A DNA stretch of 16,667 bases from Candidatus Gastranaerophilales bacterium (GTDB lineage: Bacteria; Cyanobacteriota; Vampirovibrionia; Gastranaerophilales; Gastranaerophilaceae): positions 1-16,667 of the forward strand of contig CANQLK010000021.1 of assembly GCA_947624665.1 (NCBI GenBank), written 5' to 3'. Shown piece after piece: positions 14,232 through 16,667 of the stretch. The notes under the pieces are model-generated. The model ran no database searches and had not been told where the DNA came from. It saw only the letters and a program-made list of their open reading frames with translations. A program made the translations under genes and the position numbers. Each line of letters opens with the position of its first letter. The first letter of the stretch is position 1.

Positions 14232-15041
14232 ATGACTTCTATTTCGCAAAGAGCGATGGATTTTAATAATTGGACTAACAGTTCTGAAAATTATGAAAAA
14301 ACTTTCCAAAAAGGTCAGGAAGTTGAAGAATTTCAAATGTTTGAATTTAATGCTTCAACTTATTCTTCGGATTTAAAAGATTTTGCTCAAGAATATATTG
14401 ATTCTTTTGATAAAGATGGAGATGGAAGTTGGAATAAGGACGAATTTATCTCTATGGCTTTAAATCGTGAAGATATATCTGACGTAAAGGATACAGCTGA
14501 ATTTATGGATTCTTTATTGGATATATATGAAGAAGCCATTGCTTCTAAAGATGCGGATAAAGACGGTTCCTGGTCAAAAGATGAATTTTTACAATATTTT
14601 GATATTGATTCAAGTACGCTCACGGCTGATGAGAAAAGAGAATGGGACGAGGCATTTGAATCTTATAACAGTTTGAATCTGGACTTTGACCCCAAACATA
14701 TCAGCTCTGCGGAATTGGCGGTTATTTCAAATTTGAAAACAATGCCTAAGCTGCCTGAATTATATTCTAATTATGAAATGTATGAAAATGTTTCCAAAAC
14801 TTTTGATGATTTAAATATTGATGGTGATAATACTTCTCTTTCTGCGGAAGAATATGCTTCTGAATTATATCTTTCCGATTTGGATTTAGAAACATACGGT
14901 CAAACAGGAAGCATAGCCGATTCCTTAGACGGTAAATTGAATTATGCTACTTTCCAAACTACGCCTGTACTTCAGGGAGATTCGAAAGAATTTATGGATA
15001 ACGAAAAGAAAGACTTCTTTGATGCCTTTTATGCGGAATAA
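14232..15041 (+). CDS. EF-hand calcium-binding protein, unknown function
   Basis: This 269-residue acidic protein has two canonical EF-hand loops. The first is residues 60-71 (DKDGDGSWNKDE) and the second 107-118 (DADKDGSWSKDE); both have Asp at positions 1, 3 and 5, Gly at 6 and Glu at 12. A third, degenerate loop is around 193-207 (DLNIDGDNTSLSAEE), with two extra residues. It has no signal peptide, membrane segment or catalytic motif. The two strong loops should bind calcium; the rest (many Asp, Glu, Ser, Tyr) is unrecognised. I chose ATG 14232, with GGAGG nine bases upstream, rather than ATG 14223, which overlaps that site. It is divergent from the L10 leader, sharing about 130 bases of upstream DNA, and ends in a perfect terminator. 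A role in calcium sensing or export is speculative. Confidence 0.8.
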   Translation: MTSISQRAMDFNNWTNSSENYEKTFQKGQEVEEFQMFEFNASTYSSDLKDFAQEYIDSFDKDGDGSWNKDEFISMALNREDISDVKDTAEFMDSLLDIYEEAIASKDADKDGSWSKDEFLQYFDIDSSTLTADEKREWDEAFESYNSLNLDFDPKHISSAELAVISNLKTMPKLPELYSNYEMYENVSKTFDDLNIDGDNTSLSAEEYASELYLSDLDLETYGQTGSIADSLDGKLNYATFQTTPVLQGDSKEFMDNEKKDFFDAFYAE

Positions 15042-15052
15042 ATATTAATTTT

Positions 15053-15089
15053 AAATAATAAGCCTGCCTCTATGGCAGGCTTATTATTT
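15053..15089 (+). terminator. Terminator of the EF-hand gene
   Basis: AAATAATAAGCCTGCC (15053-15068) pairs perfectly with GGCAGGCTTATTATTT (15074-15089), a 16-bp stem with a 5-base loop. The U-tract is interrupted by A residues, but stem strength and position support termination. Confidence 0.85.
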
Positions 15090-15116
15090 GCAAAGTTATT
15101 ATAATTCTGTTACAAT
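15088..15116 (+). promoter_or_regulatory. Candidate infC promoter
   Basis: TTGCAA (15088-15093) and TACAAT (15111-15116) are spaced by exactly 17 bases, a good sigma-70 match. The -35 touches the end of the preceding terminator. Transcription would begin near 15123, leaving a leader of about 25 bases before infC. Confidence 0.5.
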
Positions 15117-15148
15117 AAACTTGTTATAGTATTTAGGAGGACAAAATT

Positions 15149-15664
15149 ATTAGTAAAGATAACAACCAACCGCTGTTAAACAGAAATATCAGGTCTAAAG
15201 AAGTAAGACTTATTGATGATGAAGGTAATAATCACGGAGTAGTTGCAACGTCAAAAGCTCTTTTAATGGCAGAAGAAAAAGGTTTGGATTTAATTGTTGT
15301 ATCTCCTAATCAGGAACCTCCCGTAGCAAAAATCTTGGATTATGGTAAATACCGGTATGAAATTGAAAAAAGAGCAAAAGAATCCAAGAAAAAACAACAT
15401 ACCGTTGAAATTAAAGAAATTAAGGTTCGTTATAAAATAGATGTTCACGACTATAATGTTAAAATTAATGCAATAAAAAAATTTATTGCGGGCGGCAATA
15501 AGGTAAAACTTGTTGTTATGCTAAGAGGCAGAGAAATGCAGCATAACCATTTGGCTTATGATCTTGCTAACCGATTTCTTACCGATTTAGAGGGAGAAAA
15601 AATGACTGTTGAAAGAAAACCTTCTATGGACGGAAGAAATGTTGTAACAATTTTGGCACCTTAA
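15149..15664 (+). CDS. infC: Translation initiation factor IF-3
   Basis: This 171-residue IF-3 binds the 30S subunit, prevents premature 50S joining and checks the start codon and initiator tRNA. Its N-domain (PLLNRNIRSKEVRLIDDEGN) and C-domain (KLVVMLRGREMQHNHLAYDL) are complete. No ATG, GTG or TTG lies at the N-terminus; translation must begin at ATT 15149 (ISKDNNQ) or the adjacent ATT 15146. AGGAGG (15135-15140) precedes both, eight or five bases away. An AUU start is characteristic of infC in many bacteria and lets IF-3 limit its own synthesis (established in E. coli). The first internal ATG (15266) would delete most of the N-domain and is rejected as the start. rpmI and rplT, the usual followers, are absent; a terminator follows at once. 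Confidence 0.95.
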   Translation: MSKDNNQPLLNRNIRSKEVRLIDDEGNNHGVVATSKALLMAEEKGLDLIVVSPNQEPPVAKILDYGKYRYEIEKRAKESKKKQHTVEIKEIKVRYKIDVHDYNVKINAIKKFIAGGNKVKLVVMLRGREMQHNHLAYDLANRFLTDLEGEKMTVERKPSMDGRNVVTILAP

Positions 15665-15677
15665 AATTTTTCTTTTA

Positions 15678-15712
15678 AAAAAAAGAGGAAGTAAAAAACT
15701 TCCTCTTTTTTT
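15678..15712. terminator. Strong, probably bidirectional terminator between infC and the alcohol dehydrogenase gene
   Basis: AAAAAAAGAGGAAGT (15678-15692) pairs perfectly with ACTTCCTCTTTTTTT (15698-15712), with a 5-base loop. T-runs on both strands suit the two convergent genes on either side. Confidence 0.93.
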
Positions 15713-15717
15713 ATTCT

Positions 15718-16667
15718 TTATTTATTATACGGGTGCAGAGATTCTTTAAATATCGCTTTTACAGTTTCCTTTGTACCTTCAACCGGAGCTATAGCCAGCA
15801 ATCCCGATAATGACGGAGTTTCAAAGGTTAAATTAACAAGTTTATCCAAATCTTCTTCGCTAAATCCTTCATCTGCCAATTTTTTCTTTATGCCTACGGA
15901 GTTAAGCCATTCTTCCATTTTCTTTGCCGCATATTCGGCTTCATCGGGTGTCCCTTTTAAATCGGGTATGATTTTTTCAAATAATGAGGCTAAAGTCTTT
16001 GACTTTGTTGCATAAATGTATTTGACAACAGCAGGCAAAATTATTGCAAGTCCAAGCCCGTGGGATAATTTCGGTTTAACTCCGCTTAAAGGATGTTCAA
16101 GTGCGTGCGTAAAGTGCAATAATCCGTTATCAAAGCTTACTCCGCCAAGTATTGAAGCATATAATAAGAAATATCTTGCTTCTTTGTCGTTCGGATCGGC
16201 ATTTATTCTTGGAAGATATTCAGCAACAAGATTTATGCATTCTTTTGCCGTTGATATTGATAGTGGTGAAGCAACTTTTGTCGTTGCAGCTTCTATTGAA
16301 TGGTTAACGGCATCTATTGAAACATAAATTGTTTGTTCGGGTGATAAATTCATCATCAACCCCGGGTCGTCTATTGAATATGACGGATAAATACAGTCAT
16401 AAGCTATAGCAGGTTTATATTGCGTTTCGGGAATTGTAACTACTGCAAATCTGTTGGTTTCGGTTCCCGTTCCGTGAGTTAAATTAACCGCAATAATCGG
16501 AACCGCTTTCTTCGGCTCAAATTTGAATTCGTATATATCTCTTGCCGTTACTCCTTCGTTTGCAAGTATTATTGCCACTGATTTCGCCGCATCGATGGGA
16601 GAACCTCCTCCTATACCTATAACTGCCTTTGCACCGAACTCTTTACCGAGCTTTGCAGCCGCATCAA
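15718..16667 (-). CDS. Iron-containing alcohol dehydrogenase, 5' end outside the window
   Basis: The visible 315 or so residues belong to a group III (Fe-dependent) alcohol dehydrogenase, which interconverts alcohols and aldehydes or ketones with NAD(P)H. Reading in from the edge, the frame encodes GAKAVIGIGGGSPIDAAKSV, the coenzyme-binding GGGS loop. It then continues through LTHGTGTETNRFAV. The metal ligands are present: D and H in SIDAVNHSIEA, the histidine of LEHPLSG and that of LSHGLGLAI. The GTG at 16576-16578 is internal, since homologous sequence continues upstream of it. The N-terminal part (perhaps 70-80 residues) is missing beyond the right edge. Many relatives act on short-chain alcohols, butanol or propanediol; the substrate cannot be told here. 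Confidence 0.92.
   Translation of the reverse strand, partial: DAAAKLGKEFGAKAVIGIGGGSPIDAAKSVAIILANEGVTARDIYEFKFEPKKAVPIIAVNLTHGTGTETNRFAVVTIPETQYKPAIAYDCIYPSYSIDDPGLMMNLSPEQTIYVSIDAVNHSIEAATTKVASPLSISTAKECINLVAEYLPRINADPNDKEARYFLLYASILGGVSFDNGLLHFTHALEHPLSGVKPKLSHGLGLAIILPAVVKYIYATKSKTLASLFEKIIPDLKGTPDEAEYAAKKMEEWLNSVGIKKKLADEGFSEEDLDKLVNLTFETPSLSGLLAIAPVEGTKETVKAIFKESLHPYNK

Noticed and set aside
16576..16578. GTG as the start of the alcohol dehydrogenase
   Set aside because: The conserved GGGSPIDAAK coenzyme motif is encoded in the same frame upstream of it, so the gene continues off the window edge.
1..16667. CRISPR array, transposase or phage genes
   Set aside because: I saw no regularly spaced direct repeats, no transposase or integrase motifs and no phage structural genes on either strand.

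Overview
The window is an AT-rich bacterial chromosome segment, roughly one third G+C by eye. It mixes core translation genes (gltX, rplJ-rplL, infC) with stress, envelope and signalling genes. Strong AAGGAG-type ribosome binding sites, Sec signal peptides, an ATT-started infC, an L10 leader RNA, HD-GYP and LuxR-type signalling genes, EF-hand and TPR proteins and a CoA-disulfide-reductase-like flavoprotein fit an anaerobic, low-GC gut or sediment bacterium. Candidatus Melainabacteria/Gastranaerophilales is my best guess, from overall impression only; a Firmicutes-like host cannot be excluded from this window.

Layout. Positions 1-2314 (+) hold an Hsp20 gene broken by an apparent one-base deletion near its end, a small ACT-like regulator and a pyridine nucleotide-disulfide oxidoreductase, probably one operon. 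A convergent, 11-bp overlapping S41 protease gene follows at 2304-3533 (-). A 477-bp gene-free gap (3534-4010) carries a G+C-richer repeat-like island; its end sequences recur, fused into a 26-bp copy, at 10521-10546. Positions 4011-6991 (+) hold a Bcp-type peroxiredoxin, gltX and a family 2 glycosyltransferase. The glycosyltransferase converges with and overlaps a two-gene signalling operon at 6984-9527 (-): a TPR-like/GAF/HD-GYP protein whose stop codon directly abuts a LuxR-type response regulator. Positions 9599-12116 (+) hold a DPM1-like glycosyltransferase, a 40-residue membrane peptide and a cytosolic TPR protein, closed by a strong terminator.

Positions 12184-14098 (-) hold a secreted, very cysteine-rich Spy/CpxP-like protein and the rplJ-rplL operon, preceded by a recognisable L10 autoregulatory leader. 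Divergently, an EF-hand protein (14232-15041, +) ends in a near-perfect terminator. infC follows (15149-15664, +) with its own promoter and terminator. A 5'-truncated iron-containing alcohol dehydrogenase (15718-16667, -) runs off the right edge.

The most noteworthy points are the hsp20 frameshift at an A-run, the paired full and collapsed intergenic repeat, the extra hairpin between the L10 leader and rplJ, the cysteine-rich Spy-like protein and the GYF variant of the HD-GYP motif. I found no CRISPR array, transposase, tRNA, rRNA or phage gene, and nothing that stands out clearly as a new multi-gene system.
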